A stretch of 51,987 nt of DNA from Muribaculaceae bacterium (GTDB taxonomy: Bacteria > Bacteroidota > Bacteroidia > Bacteroidales > Muribaculaceae). Positions 1 through 7,283 of the stretch are shown here, piece by piece. Where the stretch lies: the NCBI GenBank assembly GCA_009775365.1, contig VSPM01000013.1, positions 1-51,987 on the forward strand, given 5' to 3'. Both the position numbers and the translations under genes were made by a program. The notes beneath the pieces are model-generated. The model was not told the origin of the DNA. It worked only from the letters and a program-made list of their open reading frames with translations, and made no database searches. How positions within the stretch are numbered: position 1 is the stretch's first letter; each line of letters begins with the position of its first letter.

Positions 1-323
1 TAAAGGCAGTGAAGTTCCCAAAGGCAACCGTAACCTTGATGCGTAAATTAGGCAGGTAAACGAGGAAAGATGTATGGTTTATCCCGTGAGGCCTCGGCAG
101 TCCGTAAGGATAGTAACAACGAATGCCGAGGAGTCAGCAGAGGCCGAAGTAGCCGACCGCGGGACGGTCAAGGCGAAGGGCCGAATAATTTGTAACGTTA
201 ATCAAGAATGTATGTTCCGAAGGAATAGTCGACGAATGGGCGCAGGTGAAACGTCAATGAGCTGAACCCCACACAAGGAGTTAGGCTTAATCCATCGGAA
301 GCGGAAATTAAGAAAGACGGAAG

Positions 324-1604
324 ATGAAACTAATCGAGAAGATACTAGACAAGAGCAACGTCCGTATCGCCATTGAAAAGGTCATATCCAACAAAGGCGC
401 GGCAGGGATAGACGGCATGAAAGTCGAAGACCTGCGCGACTACATGAACGCCAATTGGACGAGTATCAAGCAGTCAATCCTTGAGCGGAGCTACAAGCCC
501 GCCCCCGTAAGGAGAGTAGAGATACCCAAACCAAACGGCGGTGTGCGCAAGCTTGGCATACCTACGGTCGTTGACCGGACGCTCCAACAATCCATCGTTC
601 AAATCCTCACGCCCATCTTTGAGTCAGAGTTCCAGGAGAACAGCTACGGCTTCCGCCCCGGCAGAAGCTGTGAGCAGGCTGTGCTTAAACTTTTGGAATA
701 CCTCAACGAGGGTTATGAGTGGATAGTGGACATAGATTTGGAGAAGTTCTTCGACAACGTACCGCAGGACAAGCTGATGAGTTATGTAGGCCGCGTAATC
801 CACGACCCTGACACCGAGAGTCTGATACGCAAGTATCTCAAATCGGGAGTTATGGAGAATGGAATGTATGAGGCCACGGAACTCGGTACACCGCAGGGCG
901 GCAATCTCTCGCCCTTGCTGAGCAACGTAATGCTTAACGAGCTCGACAAGGAACTTGTAAACAGAGGGCTACGCTATGTGCGATATGCCGATGACTGTGT
1001 CATAGCAGTGGGCAGCAGCGCGAGCGCCAGCCGAGTGATGCACACCATAACCAAATGGATAGAGCATAAACTCGGCTTAAAGGTCAACGCCACCAAAACC
1101 CATATCTGCCGACCGAGTAAACTGAAATATCTTGGTTTTGGCTTCTACAAGTCATCGCAGACAAAGCAATGGACGGCACGACCACACGAAAGCTCGGTTG
1201 AAAAGTTCCAACGCAAGTTGAAGAGCCTATGCAAACGCTCGTGGAGTATCTCCCTGACCGACCGTATCGCCATGCTAAACTCTGTTATACGCGGATGGAT
1301 AAACTACTTCTCCATAGGAGCGATGAAAAGCAGGATAGAGAAGATAGACGCACATCTGCGGACGATGTTGCGTAAGGTGATATGGAAACAAAGGAAAACA
1401 CCACAAAAGCGCGCATGGGGACTCCGTAAGCTCGGGGTAGACAACGACTTAGCCAAACTTACCTTCTATTGTGGCAACCGCTATGAATGGGTGGTAAGGA
1501 AAACCTGCGTGGCACGGGCAATCTCGAAAGAGATACTAACGCGCAGAGGCTTGATCAGTTGCCTTGACTACTATACGATTAGACACTCTTTGAAAACAAA
1601 TTAA
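324..1604 (+). CDS. ltrA: Group II intron reverse transcriptase/maturase
   Basis: The product (426 aa) is the intron-encoded protein that helps the intron RNA fold and splice and copies it into DNA at new sites. Fingers/palm motifs are visible: GAAGIDGM near residue 26, the RKLGIPTVVDR block near 75, GFRPGRS, the first catalytic aspartate region (IVDIDLEKFFDNV), GTPQGG, and the active-site YADD at residues 221-224. A maturase X domain follows (INYF, WKQRK region). No C-terminal HNH endonuclease with paired CxxC motifs is present, so retrohoming would rely on DNA-strand priming rather than second-strand cleavage by this protein. It lies within the intron and ends just before domain V. Confidence 0.95.
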   Translation: MKLIEKILDKSNVRIAIEKVISNKGAAGIDGMKVEDLRDYMNANWTSIKQSILERSYKPAPVRRVEIPKPNGGVRKLGIPTVVDRTLQQSIVQILTPIFESEFQENSYGFRPGRSCEQAVLKLLEYLNEGYEWIVDIDLEKFFDNVPQDKLMSYVGRVIHDPDTESLIRKYLKSGVMENGMYEATELGTPQGGNLSPLLSNVMLNELDKELVNRGLRYVRYADDCVIAVGSSASASRVMHTITKWIEHKLGLKVNATKTHICRPSKLKYLGFGFYKSSQTKQWTARPHESSVEKFQRKLKSLCKRSWSISLTDRIAMLNSVIRGWINYFSIGAMKSRIEKIDAHLRTMLRKVIWKQRKTPQKRAWGLRKLGVDNDLAKLTFYCGNRYEWVVRKTCVARAISKEILTRRGLISCLDYYTIRHSLKTN

Positions 1605-1694
1605 ACCGCCGTATGCCGAACGGCACGTACGGTGGTGTGAGAGGAAAGGAAACGAAAGTAGGTCAGAAAACTTTCGTTTCCCGACCTACTCGAT
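1604..1694 (+). other. Group II intron domains V and VI
   Basis: Positions 1604-1637 fold as the short domain V hairpin: ACCGCC pairs with GGTGGT and the CCGTATG and CACGTACGG strands match the conserved domain V pattern. The catalytic-triad position reads CGC rather than AGC when aligned on CCGTATG. A second hairpin follows (1648-1658 with 1671-1681, 11 bp), and then the 3' end. Bases 1658-1664 in that hairpin loop are complementary to 1683-1689, which would form a pseudoknot at the splice site. Confidence 0.7.
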
Positions 1695-1786
1695 TGAGCT
1701 TGCATTGAATCAGCACATTTAACTTGTGTATTGAACCAGTGCATTGAACTTGCTTTTTTATATTGCCAGTTTTTTTGTAAAAAAAA

Positions 1787-1818
1787 TTGTGTAATGTAAG
1801 AAAATAGTGTTAACTTTG
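1787..1818 (+). promoter_or_regulatory. Bacteroidetes-type promoter for tRNA-Thr
   Basis: TTGT at 1787-1790, 20 bases, then TAACTTTG at 1811-1818, matching the -33/-7 pattern of the Bacteroidetes primary sigma factor. Transcription would start near 1825, about 45 bases before the tRNA. Confidence 0.7.
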
Positions 1819-1871
1819 CATAGTGAAATGAGCGTCGGCATAGTTTTCTTATGGCGTATGCTTTTTCAAAA

Positions 1872-1944
1872 GCCGCAATAGCTCAGTTGGTAGAGCATTT
1901 CATTCGTAACGAAAAGGTCCCGGGTTCGAGCCCCGGTCGCGGCT
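1872..1944 (+). tRNA. tRNA-Thr (anticodon CGU)
   Basis: A 73-base cloverleaf with D arm, a seven-base anticodon loop TTCGTAA (anticodon CGU at 1905-1907), a five-base variable region and a perfect five-pair T stem with TTCGAGC loop. The discriminator is U and CCA is not encoded. Two A-C mismatches occur, at pairs 6-67 and 31-39. It reads ACG codons. Confidence 0.93.
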
Positions 1945-1948
1945 CTTG

Positions 1949-1978
1949 GAGGGAGATTTTAAGGTCTCCCTCTTTTTT
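1949..1978 (+). terminator. Rho-independent terminator after tRNA-Thr
   Basis: GAGGGAGA pairs with TCTCCCTC across a short loop and is followed at once by six T residues. Confidence 0.85.
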
Positions 1979-2008
1979 GTTTAATATTAAATCTAATATT
2001 GTTTAACG

Positions 2009-2383
2009 ATGAAAAAAGAATTGAATTCCTCAAAGGCTCCGGGTGCAATTGGCCCTTATAGCCAGGGTGTAGTGGCAGGTAATCTTGTTTTTGTGTCAGG
2101 CCAGCTTCCTATAAATGCTGAAACCGGAGAAATGCCTTCTGACATCAAGGCTCAGACTGCTCAGAGCATAGAAAACATCAAGGCTGTGCTCGCAGAAGCT
2201 GGAGCAACACTCGACAATGTGGTGAAAACAACTGTTTTCCTCGCAGATATGAGCCTTTTCGGCGCTATGAACGAAGTTTATGCGGAGAATTTCAAGGCAG
2301 TATATCCGGCGCGTGCAGCCTATGCTGTTAAAGAACTTCCTAAGCAGGCTCTTGTAGAAATAGAGGTTATCGCGGCTCTTTAA
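2009..2383 (+). CDS. ridA: RidA family reactive-intermediate deaminase
   Basis: The product (124 aa) is full length for the RidA/YjgF/YER057c family, soluble trimers that hydrolyse 2-aminoacrylate and related enamine/imine intermediates released by PLP enzymes, protecting those enzymes from damage. The N terminus (APGAIGPYSQ), the VSGQLP block and the catalytic arginine in PARAAYAVKELP near residue 103 are all present, as is the closing VEIEVIA strand. It stands alone between the tRNA terminator and a hairpin at 2442-2479. The ATG at 2009 gives the usual family N terminus. Confidence 0.95.
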   Translation: MKKELNSSKAPGAIGPYSQGVVAGNLVFVSGQLPINAETGEMPSDIKAQTAQSIENIKAVLAEAGATLDNVVKTTVFLADMSLFGAMNEVYAENFKAVYPARAAYAVKELPKQALVEIEVIAAL

Positions 2384-2441
2384 TGACAGAATGTCTCTTT
2401 GTGCAATAGTAGAGAGTATTGCCGATGAGTTTAAATAATTG

Positions 2442-2479
2442 CTCTTTGGGGATTATTTTGCAATGTAGTCCCCAAAGAG
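2442..2479 (+). terminator. Terminator hairpin after ridA
   Basis: An 11-bp perfect stem (CTCTTTGGGGA with TCCCCAAAGAG) around a 16-base loop, followed by an AT-rich stretch. It separates ridA from the ABC-F gene. The T tract is weak. Confidence 0.6.
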
Positions 2480-2577
2480 AATTGTTTATAGATCTTTCAG
2501 GGTCGTGTGGTGGTTGAGATATGTTATTATTGTGTAATAATGCTCTGAGGAGTATAGTGTTTCATGGTTAATTAATT

Positions 2578-4377
2578 ATGGTAAGTTATCTGCAAATTGA
2601 GAAATTGACCAAATCGTTTGGCGACAGAATTTTGTTTGCTGATGTGACATTGGGGGTGTATCAAGGCGACAAGATCGGACTCATCGCTGCGAATGGTGCA
2701 GGAAAGACAACGTTTCTCAACATTATATCCGGCAGTGAGGACTATGATAGCGGGAATGTGGTTTTCAGAAATGATTTGCGGGTAGGTTATCTGCCACAGC
2801 TGCCTCCGTATGATCCGGAGATGACGGCGCTTGAATATGCCACTCCGGAGCCGCTTCGTTCTGATGATTTTAATTGCGCAGACAGGGCAAGACAGATGCT
2901 GTATCAGTTTCGTATCACTGATGTAGAACAAAAGATGGGCACCATGTCGGGCGGACAGGCTAAGCGAGTGGCATTGGCAAAGACGTTGCTGAGCGAGCCG
3001 GACCTCCTGATTCTTGATGAGCCTACCAATCATCTTGACATTGAAATGGTGGAGTGGCTTGAGAACTATCTGAGCCGCCAACGCATCACGTTGCTGATGG
3101 TGACACATGACCGTTATTTCCTTGACAAGGTCTGCAATAAGATAATAGAGATTGACAGGGGAGAGATTTTTGCTTACGATGGAAATTATGACTATTATCT
3201 CGAGAAGCGCCAAGAGCGTTATGACGCAATGAATTCGGAGCTTGCGAAAGTGAAGAATCTTCTCCGCACTGAGCTTGACTGGATGCGGCGGCAGCCTCAG
3301 GCAAGGGGGTCGAAGGCTAAATACCGGATTGATAATTTTCATCAGCTTGAGGCTAAAAGCAAGATAAACCTTCAGACGCGAGACCTGGAGCTTGGGAAGG
3401 GTTCTGCATATATCGGTTCTAAAATCTTTGAGGCAAAGGATGTGTCTAAATCATTTGGCGATATTAAGATTCTCGATAAATGGAACTATACTTTCGCAAG
3501 ATATGAGAAAGTGGGAATAGTGGGCGATAATGGGGCAGGCAAATCTACATTCATAAAGATGCTGCTTGGAGAAATTGCTCCTGACAGCGGTTTTTTTGAT
3601 ATAGGGCAGACTGTGAATTGGGGATATTACAGTCAGGAAGGAATGACGGGTTTTGACGAAAAGAAAAAGGTGATAGACGCGGTGAGGGAAATCGCAGAGG
3701 AGGTCAGAATTAATGAAAAGACTCGTCTGAGTGCTTCACAGTTTTTAAACCGTTTCCTTTTCACTCCTGACGCGCAGCAGAAATACATATATAAATTGAG
3801 CGGTGGAGAACGTCGGCGATTGTATCTTGCCACGGTTCTTATGAAGAATCCTAATTTCTTGATTCTTGATGAGCCCACCAACGATCTCGACATTCTGACT
3901 CTAACCGTGCTTGAAGATTATCTTGCAAATTTTAAGGGGTGTGTGATCGTTGTCAGCCATGACAGATTTTTTCTTGACAGAATCGTTGACCATTTATTTG
4001 TGTTTAAGGGCAATGGCGTGATAAAAGATTTTCCCGGCGATTATTCAACCTATAGGCATTGTGTGCAGGAAGAAGCAAAGGAGGCTAAAGCTTTGGAGAA
4101 TGTCAAAGAGCCTCAGGCGGTGGTGCAGAATATCGTGCAAAAGCCCCGACTTGAGAAAAAAGCCAAGCTTACCTACAAGGAGAAGAAAGAACTGGAAGAA
4201 CTCACTGAAAAAGTGGAGAGCCTTGAGGAGGAAAAGAAGTTGCTCGAATCTGAAATGTCGTCGGGGAGCATGGATCATAGTGCTATCCTTGCAGCGGGTA
4301 AAAGGATGGAGGAGATAATAAATGAGATTGACGAGGCTGAGTTCCGGCTTCTCGAATTGATGGAGAAAGAATCATAG
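2578..4377 (+). CDS. uup: ABC-F ATPase, Uup-like
   Basis: The product (599 aa) carries two ABC ATPase domains in tandem without membrane segments, the layout of ABC-F translation factors that act on ribosomes. Domain 1 has Walker A AANGAGKTTF near residue 39, signature MSGGQ and Walker B LLILDEPTNHLD. Domain 2 has GDNGAGKST near residue 320, signature LSGGERRR and FLILDEPTNDLD. All key residues, including both catalytic glutamates, are intact. The last 80 residues form a charged coiled coil (TYKEKKELEELTEKVESL), typical of Uup, which binds branched DNA and/or ribosomes. A secreted hydrolase gene starts 10 bases downstream and may be co-transcribed. No promoter of the TAnnTTTG type was found just upstream. 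Confidence 0.9.
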   Translation: MVSYLQIEKLTKSFGDRILFADVTLGVYQGDKIGLIAANGAGKTTFLNIISGSEDYDSGNVVFRNDLRVGYLPQLPPYDPEMTALEYATPEPLRSDDFNCADRARQMLYQFRITDVEQKMGTMSGGQAKRVALAKTLLSEPDLLILDEPTNHLDIEMVEWLENYLSRQRITLLMVTHDRYFLDKVCNKIIEIDRGEIFAYDGNYDYYLEKRQERYDAMNSELAKVKNLLRTELDWMRRQPQARGSKAKYRIDNFHQLEAKSKINLQTRDLELGKGSAYIGSKIFEAKDVSKSFGDIKILDKWNYTFARYEKVGIVGDNGAGKSTFIKMLLGEIAPDSGFFDIGQTVNWGYYSQEGMTGFDEKKKVIDAVREIAEEVRINEKTRLSASQFLNRFLFTPDAQQKYIYKLSGGERRRLYLATVLMKNPNFLILDEPTNDLDILTLTVLEDYLANFKGCVIVVSHDRFFLDRIVDHLFVFKGNGVIKDFPGDYSTYRHCVQEEAKEAKALENVKEPQAVVQNIVQKPRLEKKAKLTYKEKKELEELTEKVESLEEEKKLLESEMSSGSMDHSAILAAGKRMEEIINEIDEAEFRLLELMEKES

Positions 4378-4387
4378 GATTATAGTT

Positions 4388-5452
4388 ATGAAGAAGAGGA
4401 TAGCGCTCTCAACTGTTTTCGGACTATTGTTTTCAACCGGTGTTTTCTGCGAACTGCCATCGCACTATTATCCAACAGAAGAAGAGATTGCCGCGATGCT
4501 GCGTGAGGCAGATGACTTTATTGACGATATGCCTGAGGGCCTGCAAGATCGTCAGAGTGATGCGGTCAGACATGCATTAAGGGGCCAGTTGTCGGAACTT
4601 CAGGATGAAAGAATGAGGAGAAATAAAAAGAGTGTTCTTTCTGACCGTGTCGAGAGGATTGACTTTACCGGCGACGGCGATGCGAGAGGAATTGCCATGC
4701 GCCTTTATAAACCAAAGGATAAAGAGAACGGTCCATTGCCGTTGCTTGTGTATTTTCATGGGGGAGGATGGGCGCTCGGAAGCATTGAGAGTTGTGCTCG
4801 CTTCTGTGATTCGCTTGCATCTTCCGGCAAAGCCATGGTGTTGGCTGTAGATTATTCTCTCGCGCCGGAGAATCCATATCCCAAGGGCTTGTATGATTGT
4901 GTGGGAGTTGTTAAATATGCAATGGATCATGCAGCTGAGTGGGGTTCAGATTCCGGTCTTGTTAGCCTGGGAGGCGACAGTTCCGGCGGTAATCTTGCAT
5001 TGGCTGCCGCTATGAGGGCAGAAGAATTTTTGCCGGAAGAACTAAAAGTAAAGTCCCTGATTCTGTTTTATCCGGTGGTAAAGGCTTATGCCGACAATTC
5101 AAAGTCATGGAAGACATATTCAAGAGGGTATGGCCTTGACTCCAGATTGATGGAAGCTTTTAATGAGGCATATCTGTCGAGTTCAAACGTAGAGGCGACG
5201 GCGCCTGATGTTTCCCCGGGGGATTCTTCCGACGAAAAATTAAGTAAAATGCCGCGTGTGCTTCTGATATCTGCAGAAAGAGACATCCTTACAGGCCAAG
5301 GCAAGGAATTTATCGAGCGGTTGCAGTCTGTAGGCTCTGATGCCGACAGAATTGAATTTCCCGGCGCAGTTCATCTTTTCATAACAGTGGAAGGGCAGCC
5401 GACAGCCTTTGGCAAGAGTGTGGCTGTGGCTGCAGATTTCCTAAGCAAATAA
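4388..5452 (+). CDS. Secreted alpha/beta hydrolase, hormone-sensitive-lipase type
   Basis: The product (354 aa) begins with a signal peptide (MKKRIALSTVFGLLFSTG, cleavage near residue 20-22), so it is exported. The oxyanion-hole motif HGGGW lies at residues 124-128 and the nucleophile elbow GDSSGG at 196-201, with Ser198 as nucleophile. The acid is probably the Asp in SAERDILTG and the base the His in GAVHLF. HGGGW plus GDSSGG marks the HSL (alpha/beta hydrolase-3) family of carboxylesterases acting on short acyl esters. The natural substrate cannot be told. It follows the ABC-F gene by 10 bases and is convergent with the lipoprotein gene at 5496. Confidence 0.88.
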   Translation: MKKRIALSTVFGLLFSTGVFCELPSHYYPTEEEIAAMLREADDFIDDMPEGLQDRQSDAVRHALRGQLSELQDERMRRNKKSVLSDRVERIDFTGDGDARGIAMRLYKPKDKENGPLPLLVYFHGGGWALGSIESCARFCDSLASSGKAMVLAVDYSLAPENPYPKGLYDCVGVVKYAMDHAAEWGSDSGLVSLGGDSSGGNLALAAAMRAEEFLPEELKVKSLILFYPVVKAYADNSKSWKTYSRGYGLDSRLMEAFNEAYLSSSNVEATAPDVSPGDSSDEKLSKMPRVLLISAERDILTGQGKEFIERLQSVGSDADRIEFPGAVHLFITVEGQPTAFGKSVAVAADFLSK

Positions 5453-5495
5453 CAAAATTAAGGGGCGGTATCCATATCCCACTCCCTTCCAAATG

Positions 5496-6782
5496 TCAAT
5501 TGGTTGGAGGGGTCTGATATGGCACTAATGAGAATCCGAATTTAAAGGTTGTGGTTTTAAGCAGCGCTTCAGGTATAAGCTCAAGTGCCCTTTTAAGATT
5601 CGGCAAAAGATGTGCGAAGGCAGGGTTTCCGGCCAGATACTTTTCGATTGCCTGAATGTTGGAATCTTCGCTAATAACAGGCAGTAGTATTTGCTGAATC
5701 AGACTTAACGCTGTTTCAGTGCCGATAAATATGTTGAGATTTGAGGCAGTTGCCGAGAATTCGAGGGGAATTCCGTCGGCCAGTTTCGGAAGCAGTGCCA
5801 GGAGAGCGGCTTTGGCTATTTTTTGAGTAAATTCGGGTTCGAGAGAATTTGAGGAAGCGTCAGGTTTTCCTGTGGAGTCAGACCCGTAAGGGAACAACCC
5901 GGTGTCTGTTAAATTAACCTCAGATGCCGGAGTGCTTCCTGAGGTAGCCATCAGCAGGGTGCTGAATAAAGATAAAGGGTTAAGATATAGGCTTATCGTA
6001 GTTGGTGATGATATCACATATTGATAACCGTTGGGTTGTGTCTGTGCAATCTGAGCTGCGCCTCCAACGGTAGACACATATGAAATAATGATGTTGCCGT
6101 CTTGGCGGAATGCGATTGTCTTTACAACTTCAGACAGAGCTTCGCTCACCGACATATATGCAGTGTTGTTATAGACGGGGATGACCGGCAATGTTGCCAA
6201 GGCTTCGAGAAATGCAGAGAGATTAATGTCTACGTCGGGAAGAGGGTCGTATTTCCAATCGATGTAGAAAGGAAGAGAACTGTATGTGCCGTCAGGATTT
6301 TGTTTGATAGGAGAGGGGGCCCATACTTGCGGGGAGATTACTGCTCCTTTAAGAGCGGCGTCAGTTATGTAGAGTTTAAGATTGTTGGAGTCGGCATATC
6401 CGGCGTAGTTGAAACTGCAGAATGCTGTCTGCGATGTTCCGGAAAACTCCCAGTATTCGCCGGTGTTTTGAATTTCCGTGTCAAGTTCAAGTTTCGGGGA
6501 TCCCGGCAACACCCCGGGGGCCGGGATTTTGCCGGAGAGTCCCATCCCGGATATTTGGCTAAGGTCAAAAGTCGAGAATGCTGTTATGTGCGCGTTATTG
6601 CCTGATTGAGAAATTGTCACGGTTTTCCCCGGCATTGGTTCTCCATTATAAAATAATTGAAGTCCGGACGATGAATCATAAGTTATGTCAGAAAGCGGAG
6701 GTATAGGTTCTGACATATCGTTATGGCATGCGCATAGTGAGCAAGATGCTGTCAATATTAATGAAACATATAAGAATCTCAT
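5496..6782 (-). CDS. Bacteroidales lipoprotein of unknown function (possibly DUF4925)
   Basis: The product (428 aa) has a short hydrophobic N terminus ending in a lipobox-like LCAC, with Cys19 as the lipidated residue followed by HNDM. It is therefore a predicted lipoprotein. The body is rich in Ser, Thr, Asn and Pro with beta-strand character, and has no catalytic motif I recognise. Size, lipobox and sequence flavour recall the DUF4925 family of Bacteroides lipoproteins, but this is from memory and unverified. Its 3' end converges closely (43 bases) on the hydrolase gene. No partner gene suggests a role. Confidence 0.75.
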   Translation of the reverse strand: MRFLYVSLILTASCSLCACHNDMSEPIPPLSDITYDSSSGLQLFYNGEPMPGKTVTISQSGNNAHITAFSTFDLSQISGMGLSGKIPAPGVLPGSPKLELDTEIQNTGEYWEFSGTSQTAFCSFNYAGYADSNNLKLYITDAALKGAVISPQVWAPSPIKQNPDGTYSSLPFYIDWKYDPLPDVDINLSAFLEALATLPVIPVYNNTAYMSVSEALSEVVKTIAFRQDGNIIISYVSTVGGAAQIAQTQPNGYQYVISSPTTISLYLNPLSLFSTLLMATSGSTPASEVNLTDTGLFPYGSDSTGKPDASSNSLEPEFTQKIAKAALLALLPKLADGIPLEFSATASNLNIFIGTETALSLIQQILLPVISEDSNIQAIEKYLAGNPAFAHLLPNLKRALELIPEALLKTTTFKFGFSLVPYQTPPTN

Positions 6783-6863
6783 AGCGGAATAAATTTACTT
6801 TTTAAGTAATAACAAGCGAAAAATAATTGTGTTTATTGACGAGCGACAAGAAGTTTCAGAGCG

Positions 6864-6907
6864 CAAAAAAATGCCGCAACAGTTGTTGGCTGTTACGGCG
6901 TTTTTGT
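6864..6907. terminator. Bidirectional terminator
   Basis: GCCGCAACAG pairs with CTGTTACGGC (one mismatch) around a seven-base loop. It is flanked by A residues on the left and T residues on the right, so it can act in both directions. On the minus strand it lies 57 bases after the Dabb gene and ends in a long U tract. Confidence 0.8.
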
Positions 6908-6962
6908 AAGGTAGGAATAGTTTTATACTATTTTTATCGAAAAAAGGTGTACGTGTTCAGGC

Positions 6963-7256
6963 TCAGACAGTATAGTCTACACATGCGCGGTCTTCCTTAA
7001 ACGGAGCTATAATCTGCACTGCGGCAACGTGAGCGGGATGTGCCGAGTATTTAGCAACGTCTTCGAGACTATTGGCGGAAGCTATGAGCACGAGGTCCCA
7101 GGTTTCTTTGGGATTTTCGTTGATGCCAACTTCCATGTCAAGCAGTTCTTCGATTTGCTGCGGAAGGGAGAGAAGCGCATCAGCAAATTTACGAGCCACT
7201 TCAAGGCGTTGTTCAGCCGAGCCCTTGAACTTGAATGAAACTACATGTTTTACCAT
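6963..7256 (-). CDS. Dabb (stress-responsive A/B barrel) family protein
   Basis: The product (97 aa) is a single Dabb ferredoxin-like domain. The typical opening MVKHVVSFKFK, the central GINENP and the SAHPAHVA segment are seen. Members are small dimeric alpha/beta barrels; some are enzymes (olivetolic acid cyclase in plants), but most bacterial members have no known role. The gene lies 27 bases downstream of the YbiT-like ABC-F gene on the same strand and precedes a strong terminator, so the two probably form one transcript. Confidence 0.9.
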   Translation of the reverse strand: MVKHVVSFKFKGSAEQRLEVARKFADALLSLPQQIEELLDMEVGINENPKETWDLVLIASANSLEDVAKYSAHPAHVAAVQIIAPFKEDRACVDYTV

Positions 7257-7283
7257 AATGATGATATTTGGCGGTTATTAAAG

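Larger units (their letters stand above)
1..1695 (+). mobile_element. Group II intron, 3' part (5' end outside window)
   Basis: The stretch holds a maturase/reverse transcriptase gene preceded by about 320 bases of non-coding, structured-looking sequence (intron domains I-IV) and followed by a domain V-like hairpin and a 3' end of the common form CCTACTCGAT. The left boundary lies outside the window. The 3' junction is placed at about 1694/1695 from that terminal motif, and the exact base is uncertain. The downstream exon soon runs into the tRNA-Thr promoter, so no clear interrupted gene is visible on this side. Confidence 0.85.

Noticed and set aside
74..265. 63-codon frame inside the group II intron
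   Set aside because: It lies in the non-coding domain region before the maturase gene; composition is not protein-like and no start context or homology pattern is seen.
1696..1760. Degenerate repeats of the type TGNATTGAANCAG after the intron
   Set aside because: Only three diverged copies in 60 bases; too weak to separate from chance.
2572..3342. 256-codon frame on the minus strand inside the Uup-like gene
   Set aside because: Shadow of a clear ABC-F gene; no family pattern and poor composition.
6102..6605. 167-codon frame on the plus strand inside the lipoprotein gene
   Set aside because: Opposite-strand shadow of the gene at 5496-6782, which has a signal peptide and lipobox.
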